54,299 nucleotides of DNA from the NCBI RefSeq assembly GCF_003217495.1, contig NZ_QJSW01000030.1:1-54299 (forward strand), in the 5' to 3' direction. The DNA comes from Paenibacillus barcinonensis (GTDB lineage: Bacteria; Bacillota; Bacilli; Paenibacillales; Paenibacillaceae). The translations under genes were made by a program, and so were the position numbers. Shown one piece after another: positions 18,250 to 26,739 of the stretch. The notes under the pieces are model-generated. The model did no database searches. It saw nothing but the letters and a program-made list of their open reading frames with translations, and was not told the DNA's origin. How positions within the stretch are numbered: the stretch's first letter is position 1; every line of letters starts with the position of its first letter.

Positions 18250-19233
18250 TTAACGATTCATACAACCCTTAGGAAAATAACCTGCCGCCGCTGCGTCTTT
18301 CTCACTTGAAAAGGTTTCGTCTTCCCTGTAGCCATATGAACATGTGCTTGGATAATAATATTTAATTCCAGTCGCTGGATCGACAGCGCCCTTGATCTCG
18401 GTTTTCTTAACCAGACGCCCGCCTCCAAGCGCGTAGTTATTATAAAATTGGTCACCGATGGGGATGCCCTGGATAAAAGCCATAATCCCAATATCATCAA
18501 TCGAGTTGATCCATTGCTCTTGGGAAATCTGTGGAAGCTTAAAGGTATAGTGAATGCCATATCTGGTCGCATATTCGTTATGCTTGTTTATGTAATAAGC
18601 CAGATCCTGCTGAATGCTCTTTACAATGACACTCTTGCGCATCAGTTCAAAATCCGCTGCATTGTCTAATAAAGGAATGTTGGTTGTACCCTTCAAATCT
18701 TCACGGAAGCCTTCTATCCAGGCTTTTGCATAAGCATCGTATGCATACACATAACTGTCCAACGTGAAGTTAATGCTGTTACCGCGATTGTCTGAATACG
18801 CATAAGGTTTTTTAGGTCTCCACATATGCTTAAATACTCGCTCACCATTAGCATCACGATACTCATCAATGGCATATACGTCATATCCATCGTAGTCAAT
18901 CACTGCAACGGCAGGTATATATCCGGCAAGTGCCCCTTGTCTAACGGGATCATTCACCACATCAAAGTTCAAATACAGGGTACGAAAAAATGTATCCAGT
19001 GCCCGCTCTTTGTTGGCGAAGAAAAACTTCTTCGACTGGTATGCCGCCTCATATTCCTGAAGCACGTTCATATTTAACATCTGAGAGGCGTCCTGAACAG
19101 CCGTATGAAGCGTTGCTGAATATTGATCTGACAAGGCAAGTGCTGTCTTCTGATCGCCCGTTCGGAAGTCCATGATGAGATAGAAGGGCACGAAAATGCA
19201 GATAAAGAAAATTACCCAATTAGTAATCTTCAT
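18250..19233 (-). CDS. Unknown N-terminally anchored protein of the Tad/T7 locus (327 aa)
   Basis: One N-terminal transmembrane helix (about 6-22) precedes a roughly 300-residue domain rich in Tyr, Asp and Phe, predicted to lie outside the membrane. There are two Cys near the C-terminus (CSYGY and KGCMNR), which could form a disulfide. I do not recognise the family. The start overlaps the end of the previous gene by 14 bases, and EssC follows after 30 bases. The topology recalls the large pseudopilin (TadG-like) or assembly subunits of Tad systems, but this is inferred only from position and anchor. Confidence 0.65.
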   Translation of the reverse strand: MKITNWVIFFICIFVPFYLIMDFRTGDQKTALALSDQYSATLHTAVQDASQMLNMNVLQEYEAAYQSKKFFFANKERALDTFFRTLYLNFDVVNDPVRQGALAGYIPAVAVIDYDGYDVYAIDEYRDANGERVFKHMWRPKKPYAYSDNRGNSINFTLDSYVYAYDAYAKAWIEGFREDLKGTTNIPLLDNAADFELMRKSVIVKSIQQDLAYYINKHNEYATRYGIHYTFKLPQISQEQWINSIDDIGIMAFIQGIPIGDQFYNNYALGGGRLVKKTEIKGAVDPATGIKYYYPSTCSYGYREDETFSSEKDAAAAGYFPKGCMNR

Positions 19234-19768
19234 TGATTACCATGCCTCCGTAAGGAACGTAAACCTTGACATTCCCGTTCGTAATTCCCCCTGTGAACAC
19301 ATCGTTTAAAATTGTGGCCATGGTACGGTTCACATTTTTTACTTTCACCGTGAAGAAATCACCTACCGCCATCACGTATCTTCGATTAACATCCGATGTG
19401 GGACTGCTCGGAAATAACCTTTGCATAATTTCCTGGTTGTAATGACCGTCGAAATACGTTGTAAAGCTCTCACGGAATGTAGTGGAATTGGCCGGATCTG
19501 AGTAATCCGGATTGTATTTCTTATGCAAATGCTCCATCTGAATATCGTACTGGTTGCCTGTAGCTCCCAGCTTCTGATTAAATTCGGTATACATTTCAGG
19601 TGTGATATACCCCTTGGTTCGGGCTGAATCCACAAACGTAGTAACCGCCGAATGCACCACAAGCTGTGACAGGTCATCCTGCCGCTGCGCCTGCTGGAAT
19701 AATGGATAGAGAAATAACAAAATGATAGCGATAAAAACACCTAATATTTTGGAGAAAGAGTTTTCCAA
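19220..19768 (-). CDS. Unknown N-terminally anchored protein, pseudopilin-like (182 aa)
   Basis: A 182-residue protein starting at a TTG with AAGGGTGAG five bases upstream. The hydrophobic segment at about 9-24 is followed by a polar extracytoplasmic-type domain (TYFDGHYNQEIMQRLF). The arrangement is that of TadE/TadF-like minor pilins: a short basic or polar N-terminus, one helix, then a small globular domain. No prepilin peptidase site is clear. It overlaps the following gene by 14 bases, so it is certainly co-translated. The function is inferred from context only. Confidence 0.65.
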   Translation of the reverse strand: MENSFSKILGVFIAIILLFLYPLFQQAQRQDDLSQLVVHSAVTTFVDSARTKGYITPEMYTEFNQKLGATGNQYDIQMEHLHKKYNPDYSDPANSTTFRESFTTYFDGHYNQEIMQRLFPSSPTSDVNRRYVMAVGDFFTVKVKNVNRTMATILNDVFTGGITNGNVKVYVPYGGMVINEDY

Positions 19769-19781
19769 ACAAGCTCACCCT

Positions 19782-20162
19782 TTATGTAAAAACAATGGTT
19801 TGTACCTTGCCTTGACTATCCCGAATATAAGATACGGTATACGTTCGGTTCAGATCAACGCCTGACACATCAATACTTTCAATATCATCGGAACGATAGA
19901 AATATTGGTTAACTACACGAATGTTGGCATCCAGCGCTTTCATCTGCCGGATGCTTTGAAGCACCTCTGCACCGGTATACGTCACTTGTTCCGTAATTTC
20001 GAGACTTGTAAATAATCTCCGTTCTTCGTTAACTGCGCTTTTGTGTGCCGCCTGGACAGCAGCATCCTGAGATTGGATGCCTCCAAGAGCGAACATGCAG
20101 GCAATAAGCACAATACTGATCTCAGCTGCCACGAGTATGAATTTTTCTACAGTTTCGCTCAT
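19782..20162 (-). CDS. Small pilin-like membrane protein (126 aa)
   Basis: A 126-residue protein with one N-terminal transmembrane helix (about 9-28) followed by IQSQDAAVQAAHKSA. That SQDAA segment and the later VLQSIRQM match positions in the two larger pilin-like paralogues upstream (SQDAAKQGQTKMA and VLNAIRQYM), so this is a shorter, more diverged member of the same family. A strong AGGAGG site precedes the ATG; that site is part of a GGAGGTCCTCC palindrome which might fold back on itself. A minor pilin or pseudopilin role is likely but unproven. Confidence 0.65.
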   Translation of the reverse strand: MSETVEKFILVAAEISIVLIACMFALGGIQSQDAAVQAAHKSAVNEERRLFTSLEITEQVTYTGAEVLQSIRQMKALDANIRVVNQYFYRSDDIESIDVSGVDLNRTYTVSYIRDSQGKVQTIVFT

Positions 20163-20201
20163 TGGAGGACCTCCTATAATTGTGTATTAAAAAGTCAACT
20201 T

Positions 20202-20696
20202 CTATCTCTGTTGTTCGAATTTGATACCCCTTATCATATTATTGTCATCTCTCACGATGCTAGAGATGAACTTCCCACTCGGATTGATGTATTCAACAGA
20301 AGACTGCAATTCAGCATAGTACAGAGAGGTTTTCTTAGATTTCTCAAGAGATTTGACCACTCCATTGGTATCCAAATTATATTGTTGACCATAAAATGTA
20401 CCTGAAGTTTTAGGATCGGCATAATATTGCTTTCCAGTTATAACCTGTATACCAAATTCTTCCTGATTCATATACTGCCGTATTGCATTCAACACTTGGC
20501 TACCTGACAATACAGTATTGCTATACGTTTGATACTCCGTATCCGACAGCTGTGTAGTAATAGCCGCCATCTTGGTCTGTCCTTGTTTTGCCGCATCCTG
20601 TGATGAGATTGTGATAATAACGACAATGGTAATCAACATAATCGTCAGGAATATACCTGCTGCGACGCGTATACCGACGCCTGTATTTTCTTCCAA
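20202..20696 (-). CDS. Pilin-like protein, paralogue 2 (164 aa)
   Basis: Nearly identical to the neighbouring upstream gene over the first 80 residues: a polar EENTGVGIRV start, a hydrophobic helix (about 13-31) and SQDAAKQGQTKMAAITTQL, then a divergent centre and a similar tail (SGKFISSIVRD). I choose the TTG at 20696 rather than one at 20705, because it gives the same MEENTG start as the paralogue and places AAGGGA at nine bases. Such small single-helix proteins encoded beside Tad ATPase and TadB/C genes are expected to be pilin or pseudopilin subunits. The usual Flp motif (G then EY) is not seen, so they are not ordinary Flp pilins. Confidence 0.75.
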   Translation of the reverse strand: MEENTGVGIRVAAGIFLTIMLITIVVIITISSQDAAKQGQTKMAAITTQLSDTEYQTYSNTVLSGSQVLNAIRQYMNQEEFGIQVITGKQYYADPKTSGTFYGQQYNLDTNGVVKSLEKSKKTSLYYAELQSSVEYINPSGKFISSIVRDDNNMIRGIKFEQQR

Positions 20697-20734
20697 ATAA
20701 CTCAATCCCTTCTTTTATTTGAATCTAACCATAA

Positions 20735-21202
20735 CTACTCCTGTTCAAAGATAATGCCTCTTATCATATTGTTTTTGTCCCTCACAATGGAAGATCTGAA
20801 TTTCCCACTAGGATTAATGTATTCTTCTGAAGATTGTTTCTCAGCAGCGGAAAGACTAGAACTACTGCTTCCACCAGTTATCTCTCCTATGTCATTAAAT
20901 GCATCACCATAGAAAGTACCCACAGTTCCTCTTTGTTTCCCAGTAATAACTTGCAAACCAAACTGCTCCTGATTCATATATTGACGTATTGCATTCAATA
21001 CCTGGCTCCCTGACAGGGTCGTATTGCTGTACGTCTGATACTCTGTATCCGACAATTGGGTGGTAATAGCTGCCATCTTGGTCTGTCCTTGTTTTGCCGC
21101 ATCTTGTGACGAGATCGTTATAATGACAACGATTGTAATCAACATAATCGTGAGGAATATACCTGCTGCGACACGTATACCGACGCCTGTGTTTTCTTCC
21201 AT
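20735..21202 (-). CDS. Pilin-like protein, paralogue 1 (155 aa)
   Basis: A 155-residue single-helix protein, tandem duplicate of the next gene downstream. The N-terminal 80 residues are almost the same in both copies, including at the DNA level. The middle differs: a Gly/Ser-rich segment here (TGGSSSSSLSAAE) replaces a Lys-rich one. The tail converges again (YINPSGKFRSSIVRD). An AGAGGAGT site precedes the ATG. It lies 18 bases downstream of the TadB/TadC-like gene, so it is probably a structural or pseudopilin substrate of that machinery. Confidence 0.75.
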   Translation of the reverse strand: MEENTGVGIRVAAGIFLTIMLITIVVIITISSQDAAKQGQTKMAAITTQLSDTEYQTYSNTTLSGSQVLNAIRQYMNQEQFGLQVITGKQRGTVGTFYGDAFNDIGEITGGSSSSSLSAAEKQSSEEYINPSGKFRSSIVRDKNNMIRGIIFEQE

Positions 21203-21219
21203 GAAATATTACTCCTCTT

Positions 21220-23292
21220 TTAAATAGTTTGTAATTGTGTAGATATATCACTTAGTTGTTTAAAGGACATATAGAGGAACGGAAATACCAGATAAAGAGC
21301 GATAAGCAACGCTCCTGGTGTCCATCCAAATAACTTGCCATAGGAAGTTTTTTTGCGAATCAGGCGTTCCAGCCGTTCTTTTTTCTGTTCGGCATAATAC
21401 TCCTGTTCCATTTCCAGATCATCAAACGCTTCGCGTAAAGATAGCTTTTCTACAGCCTGCATCAAACGTTTCACAATTCTGCCAAAGGAATCAAAAGGAG
21501 CATCCGACTTCAGCATCTTCAATGCCTCTTCCGCACCACTGTCATAGTTCAGCAGACATTTCTGCAGGGCAGGACGGAAAATGATGCTGTACCGCTCCAT
21601 CCACTCTAGTACGGTTTCAACCGATATCCGTTCGAACTCACATAATATGGATATCAGCACATGAAACTGATCTACTTCATTTTGCATTTCCAGTGCTCGT
21701 AACCGGCGCTGAAATTGCAGCATCCATATCGTAATGTAATAGCCAGCCACCCCGAAACCTATTGCGATCAGAAGCTCCCACCATTTGAGATATTCGTTAT
21801 TCACAACAGTAATTTTGCTTATAATCCGGTTGACTGTATTATTCATCGCCACATCAGTTAACGGCTCATTGGAATGAGTTTCTACGGATTGCACAATTTG
21901 CTCTCTGGTCAGATCTTTATTGCTCTGGAGGTCCTCCATAATTCGATTGTCCATCGCAGTCATTTGATTGGCCCGCTCCAGCTCATCCGCATTCATATAC
22001 CCCAGAATGTTCGTTTCTTCGGTTGTTGGTTTGCTAAATATATGGTGAACACTGTTGTAATGCAGAAATACCGAGATCAAGAGTACACCTACGAATGCAG
22101 ACACCGAGATAACCATGCGATGAATGTATAACCATTCCAAAGTTAGATGGGAATTCGCTTCTTTAAGCAGCATATTGGTTCGATGATGCTTTCTCGTATT
22201 CGGCGGTGGAACCAATCGATCCACAATCCACTTCACCCAAGACCACGAGTATGCCTTCTTTTCCCATTCCTTCCTTGGACCTTTGGGTACATATTTTGCC
22301 TCGTCATTTTCGGATAGCTTGCGAATCAGGATGTAACAAATGACGGCTGCAGCATAGATAAACATACGAATGAGAAATCCAATTCTGCTGTCGTAGAATT
22401 CCGTTGTTATTGGAAAATAGTTTTCTGCCCAGCGTTGCAACGGAAATGACAGCAAGATTGGAATTAAGGCAAGCAAGGTGAGACCGCCTAACTTGTAACG
22501 CAGTTTCTGCCTTCTCATCAGGTCATATCTGATCTCCTGCACGAATTTGTTAATAGCATTCAGATACATGGAGCCCTTCTGTACATTGCGATCTCCATAT
22601 TCCATGATCAGGTGTGAGACCCCTGAGAACACCTTTAAATATCGGTTAGGAGCAACAGCATAATATTTTTCCAGCTCCCGTGCAGGATCCTTTGAAGTCA
22701 ACACCTCATGAATTCGTTCGGTCTGAAGCTTGATATCATGTGGTGATGATTGAGCTGCCTGATACAGGGCCTCGTCCACCATTCGAACTTCCTGAAAATA
22801 GTGACGATCATCCTCCAAGACATTGGAGAATTGCTTCAATAAGCGATCCTCAACACGATTCACAAAGATATCTATGAACAGTTCATTAATTACAATTGCA
22901 GCCAGCGCACCGAAAAACAAAGCCATCCAGCTCTTACTAAAAATCGCCAGGACGATAAGTCCTCCCAATATCGAGCCTAAGGTCAAGTACGTAATTCGCA
23001 TGGTTTCTTTCCGCAACGAGTATTCATCATACGTATTGATCGCGGTCAAGCGCTTGCGAATCTTTAATATTTGTGACTTGATGATCGGTACTTTGATCAG
23101 CTGATGATAAGATTTCTGATAAAACACCAATAACTGCCGAGGTGTTTTACCGGTTACATTTTTAGAAGATGGCCACACATTTTCGCGATTTTTCTTCCGT
23201 TTGCGGTCTTTAAGCACGAGATAGAGCAATATCCCACCCGAGATCAAGAGTGCAATGCCCGAAATGGCAAAGATCCATATCCACTTATTCAT
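21220..23292 (-). CDS. TadB/TadC-like platform protein, fused form
   Basis: A 690-residue polytopic membrane protein. Helices are visible at about 5-25, two between 110 and 150, a pair at about 275-330, one near 375-395, one at about 487-505, and one at the C-terminus (about 660-685). The cytoplasmic stretches between them resemble GspF/T2SF folds, with patterns such as QFHVLISILCEFERISVETVLEWM. Tad systems normally use two smaller proteins, TadB and TadC, as the inner-membrane platform. Here both halves appear joined, since two T2SF-like segments are recognisable. The ATG overlaps the stop of the ATPase gene (ATGA), so the motor and platform are coupled. Confidence 0.75.
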   Translation of the reverse strand: MNKWIWIFAISGIALLISGGILLYLVLKDRKRKKNRENVWPSSKNVTGKTPRQLLVFYQKSYHQLIKVPIIKSQILKIRKRLTAINTYDEYSLRKETMRITYLTLGSILGGLIVLAIFSKSWMALFFGALAAIVINELFIDIFVNRVEDRLLKQFSNVLEDDRHYFQEVRMVDEALYQAAQSSPHDIKLQTERIHEVLTSKDPARELEKYYAVAPNRYLKVFSGVSHLIMEYGDRNVQKGSMYLNAINKFVQEIRYDLMRRQKLRYKLGGLTLLALIPILLSFPLQRWAENYFPITTEFYDSRIGFLIRMFIYAAAVICYILIRKLSENDEAKYVPKGPRKEWEKKAYSWSWVKWIVDRLVPPPNTRKHHRTNMLLKEANSHLTLEWLYIHRMVISVSAFVGVLLISVFLHYNSVHHIFSKPTTEETNILGYMNADELERANQMTAMDNRIMEDLQSNKDLTREQIVQSVETHSNEPLTDVAMNNTVNRIISKITVVNNEYLKWWELLIAIGFGVAGYYITIWMLQFQRRLRALEMQNEVDQFHVLISILCEFERISVETVLEWMERYSIIFRPALQKCLLNYDSGAEEALKMLKSDAPFDSFGRIVKRLMQAVEKLSLREAFDDLEMEQEYYAEQKKERLERLIRKKTSYGKLFGWTPGALLIALYLVFPFLYMSFKQLSDISTQLQTI

Positions 23293-25196
23293 TGAGCCTG
23301 CCCCCAATGCGTGTTCAGAAATTGACTAAAGCTTGCCCGATCCTCTTCATTCATGTGAAACAGCATCTTTTCAATTTTGTCAGGAGAGATCGGAGACACA
23401 GCGACATATTCACCGTTTCGGTATTCAATGATATTACGGGCTGTCCATACTCTACCGCTATTTCTTCGATAAACTTCTCTTTGCAAATTCACCAGCGCGT
23501 CCAGCTTGCTTTCAATAGAATCTCCCTTAGACAATATTTCATCATGCTCCAGCGTATCCGATTCGAATCGAACAGGCGTAATCTCTGTAATACGCTCGAT
23601 GTAACGTTTACCGTTCATTTCCTTGCGCATGTGAACGTCCCATTGTACCGCGTTAGCAACCTGTTCTTCTGCGATGCGTTCGTTTTGGAATACACCGGTT
23701 TTGAGCAGCGAGTTACGCAAAGACCATACCAATTCACGAGCAGAAGTCGCGTGATGGGTGAAAATCGTAAACAGACTCGCTACCTGCGACATCTGAATCA
23801 TCCAGGCAGCAACGGGGTCCGTAGCTACCTCTCCCAAAATGTTGACAGAACCGTCTGTTTTCTTCTGTAAGTCCAGTCCCGCTTGTCCCGTAATGTTCTC
23901 CGTCTCTCGTAAAGCCAGCGAGTTACGCTGCGGGTACAGCCTTCTTAAATGAAGCTCAAAGGTCATCTCTTGAATCCTCAAAGTTAACGTAGCATATATG
24001 TATTTCACAGAGGCCATGACCAAAGACGTCTTACCAGAACCTTGCGGCCCGGTAAATGCAGTAACCTGTGCACCTTTCATTAAATACTTAATCATATCTC
24101 TTGCTAGTTCCGCATTTGCCGTATCTTTGGAGGAGATCAGATGGTCCAGCTTCATATTGGGAAGGTCAAACTTTCTGACAAAAAACGCCCAGCTTTCTGC
24201 AAATGGAGGTCTTACAACGACGACACGTGATCCGTCTTTCATCTCATTGACCTTAAACCCGTTTGTCTCGGTTAATTGACCTGGGTTGTCATATTTATAA
24301 ATGTTCTGACAGACCCTCTTCAATTCCAAATCCGTTTCAAAGCTCAGGAACGATAGATGAATCGACTTGCCTCGGAAAAAGATCCACACGCTCTGATATC
24401 CCGGGTACTTATATTGCTTCATCCCTTGCAGTAATGACATCTCATCTTCCACAATCTGCATATGTGTGGGAACTCCGGATACGCCACCTGATACACCATC
24501 AATCGACATATCACGTATCTCATCAATAACGCCAAACCCTTTATAGTGCTGGTAAACTCGCTGTACAACGATAGCTAGCTTATCCTCAAACTCCAAACCA
24601 CCACGGGCTTCCTTAACATAGATCGAATCAATCTCTTCACCAGTAATAACATATGAATCTACGGTCCCATCCTCAATGACTTTCTTCGGCTGATCCAGTT
24701 GATATTTGTCAATAAGTTTGGACAATGCTTGAAAACCATGGTTCTTCTTAAACAAATGCAGCAAAATATCAAATTTGTCCTGTTGTGTTAATTCATCCTC
24801 ATCTTCAAAAGGAATTATTTGATTAATGTTGTGCTCGTTAAATCCATAATTTCGCTCAAGTAAATCCGATATAAACTGCTTCAGATATATTTTTTCTTGT
24901 ATGTCACCAGAAGTAGCATTTTTCATAGCACTCCTTAACTCAGCAACTACCCCTTGACGCCGATTGTATTCCTCACTGGTCATTCCCATATCCAGCAGAT
25001 TACTGTTCACATACTCATTAATCATCGTTTTTACATACTCAAGCAGATAATCAAATTGGAATCGTTCTTCATTTTCATGCTTCTTATTGGATGCCACATA
25101 GCCAGGCTTTCGATTGAGCTTCACAAATAAATAAGCAATTAATATTGCCACAATGAGAACAATGACGAGGAAATTAATGGTGAATGTTAAACCCAT
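23289..25196 (-). CDS. TadA/CpaF-type secretion ATPase
   Basis: A 635-residue secretion NTPase of the TadA/VirB11/PilB class, which powers pilus or pseudopilus assembly. The Walker A GPQGSGKT lies at 383-390; the Walker B-like GEVATD at 455-460 carries the conserved Glu; and TIFTHHATSA (about 477-486) corresponds to the His box. An unusual N-terminal transmembrane helix (about 5-25) tethers the ATPase to the membrane, and a long N-domain (30-370) precedes the motor. TadA proteins are normally soluble. The start has AGAGGGAG, and the gene lies two bases after the preceding CpaE-like gene. Confidence 0.9.
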   Translation of the reverse strand: MGLTFTINFLVIVLIVAILIAYLFVKLNRKPGYVASNKKHENEERFQFDYLLEYVKTMINEYVNSNLLDMGMTSEEYNRRQGVVAELRSAMKNATSGDIQEKIYLKQFISDLLERNYGFNEHNINQIIPFEDEDELTQQDKFDILLHLFKKNHGFQALSKLIDKYQLDQPKKVIEDGTVDSYVITGEEIDSIYVKEARGGLEFEDKLAIVVQRVYQHYKGFGVIDEIRDMSIDGVSGGVSGVPTHMQIVEDEMSLLQGMKQYKYPGYQSVWIFFRGKSIHLSFLSFETDLELKRVCQNIYKYDNPGQLTETNGFKVNEMKDGSRVVVVRPPFAESWAFFVRKFDLPNMKLDHLISSKDTANAELARDMIKYLMKGAQVTAFTGPQGSGKTSLVMASVKYIYATLTLRIQEMTFELHLRRLYPQRNSLALRETENITGQAGLDLQKKTDGSVNILGEVATDPVAAWMIQMSQVASLFTIFTHHATSARELVWSLRNSLLKTGVFQNERIAEEQVANAVQWDVHMRKEMNGKRYIERITEITPVRFESDTLEHDEILSKGDSIESKLDALVNLQREVYRRNSGRVWTARNIIEYRNGEYVAVSPISPDKIEKMLFHMNEEDRASFSQFLNTHWGQAQ

Positions 25197-25198
25197 TG

Positions 25199-26038
25199 TT
25201 AACTCCCTCTTTCAATTCGCTTCAGTTTGGTGTTAATCCCAATCTCATGCAATATAGTTTTTGCTGCACGTCCAACTTCCTGTATAAAATAATAATTTTC
25301 ATTGTTTTTGTTAATATATCGATTCCTTGCAAAAAAACCTTTAATATCCCCATCATTCATGTGATCTTTGAAGCTTGTGTTGTATGGAATCGTCAAAATC
25401 GGAAGCTTATACTTATATTTGTTCGCAATATTTTTGATTTTGTATTTGGATACAGGATCATACTGTGTCATAAGGAGGAGATGCGGTTTTTGTTGCAAAG
25501 CATCCGGCCAATGATTTTGTTGTGCATCAAAATATTTATCAAGCACACCCACATTTTGATTAACACAGATGATCACTAAGTCCGATTCCTCAATCAAACT
25601 ATTAGACACCTTATTCTCGTTCCCACTCCTTGCATCAAGAAGGGATATTCCATAATACTCTGCCGCCATTCGGAAAACCATGTTGACTGCGTCAATAGAA
25701 CCCTCATGAGGACGATTAAGTTTTTCACTTCCCCAAAGCAAATCCAACCGATTCCGTTCAACCATTAACGTATAGTTCTTAACGCTGTCACGTTCGAGCT
25801 TACTACTCTTGGCTACACGCTCTAATGAATCAAGTCCTAACCCGCCAATGGCAAAAAATTGCCGGTTATACTGACTGATCGTTTTATTAAAGAAACGCTC
25901 CATATCACCATCTGTCCGTTGCGGCTGTGATACTAAAGTCCTCACGTCGTATTCAAAACCGATAAATGCGGCAAGAGCAGCAGTTGCACTGGTTACACCC
26001 AAGCCATGCTGCATGCCCCAAAATGCAATTTTCCCCAT
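25199..26038 (-). CDS. CpaE/ParA-like protein with degenerate P-loop (279 aa)
   Basis: A 279-residue cytoplasmic protein starting at the ATG with AAAGGAG upstream; a start 72 bases earlier lies inside the previous gene. The N-terminus (KIAFWGMQHGLGVTSATAALA) follows the ParA/MinD pattern, but the invariant Lys residues of the deviant Walker A are replaced. Later segments (YGISLLDARSG, DLVIICVNQN) match ParA switch regions. CpaE/TadZ proteins of Tad systems localise the machinery, often without ATPase activity, so this is probably a positioning protein. It is one of three such proteins in this operon. Confidence 0.75.
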   Translation of the reverse strand: MGKIAFWGMQHGLGVTSATAALAAFIGFEYDVRTLVSQPQRTDGDMERFFNKTISQYNRQFFAIGGLGLDSLERVAKSSKLERDSVKNYTLMVERNRLDLLWGSEKLNRPHEGSIDAVNMVFRMAAEYYGISLLDARSGNENKVSNSLIEESDLVIICVNQNVGVLDKYFDAQQNHWPDALQQKPHLLLMTQYDPVSKYKIKNIANKYKYKLPILTIPYNTSFKDHMNDGDIKGFFARNRYINKNNENYYFIQEVGRAAKTILHEIGINTKLKRIERGS

Positions 26039-26039
26039 G

Positions 26040-26723
26040 TTAATTACTCCTTTCGGCCCGCTTCCATAATGCATTAACCTTAGACATTTCTTGCCCTGAG
26101 ATAGACTCAATTACTTGTTTAAGGACAAGCTTATAAGGACTTGACATCCGTTTAACCATGACGGTGCTTTTATATTGATTAATGATCTTTAATGTCTGAT
26201 CCCGTTCATCCGGGTAATAGATCAGACTTTCCTTCCACAATAACGGCATGTCATCCAGCAAACTGTCCATATAAGTTTCATCCAGATGATTGCTAACCTC
26301 ATAAATAATCTTGGTTACCGGCAGTTTAACTGAGGACAGCTTTTCCCCTTGAAAATAAGCTCGAATGAGATTTACATTTTTCTGTATAACCGGATTCTCA
26401 TATGACGTTACAACATAGACGAAATCCACCTCCGGCCAGCCTTCCAATGTTTCTTCGTCATTACAATCAATTAATACAAAGTCATACTGTGAATCTCCCA
26501 GACTGTGCTTCAGGCTTTCGTAAGAGTGAATATCTTCCAGCACATCAAATTGATCATGCGTATGCAGGGTGAGGGCCTCGTCCATTTTTGGAAATACATA
26601 TTCATACTCTCTATGCCGGGTAGCATCCACAAGCAGGACTTTGTGATCTATAGATAACAATTTTCCTAGATACATCATAAAATCTGTTTTATCATAGTGT
26701 CCGATCACAAGTATTTGCTTCAT
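26040..26723 (-). CDS. ParA-superfamily-like protein lacking a P-loop (227 aa)
   Basis: A 227-residue protein with a Rossmann/ParA-like layout: an ILVIGHYDKTDF start, VLLVDATRHREYEY and DFVLIDCNDEE, then DFVYVVTSYENPVIQKNV. No Walker A glycine loop is present. The ATG at 26723 is chosen because AGAGGAGA lies ahead of it; the longer frame would start in the previous gene. It sits between CpaB-like and CpaE-like genes. It may form a heteromer with the neighbouring CpaE-like proteins at the assembly site; that is inference. Confidence 0.65.
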   Translation of the reverse strand: MKQILVIGHYDKTDFMMYLGKLLSIDHKVLLVDATRHREYEYVFPKMDEALTLHTHDQFDVLEDIHSYESLKHSLGDSQYDFVLIDCNDEETLEGWPEVDFVYVVTSYENPVIQKNVNLIRAYFQGEKLSSVKLPVTKIIYEVSNHLDETYMDSLLDDMPLLWKESLIYYPDERDQTLKIINQYKSTVMVKRMSSPYKLVLKQVIESISGQEMSKVNALWKRAERSN

Positions 26724-26739
26724 GTTGGTATCTCCTCTT

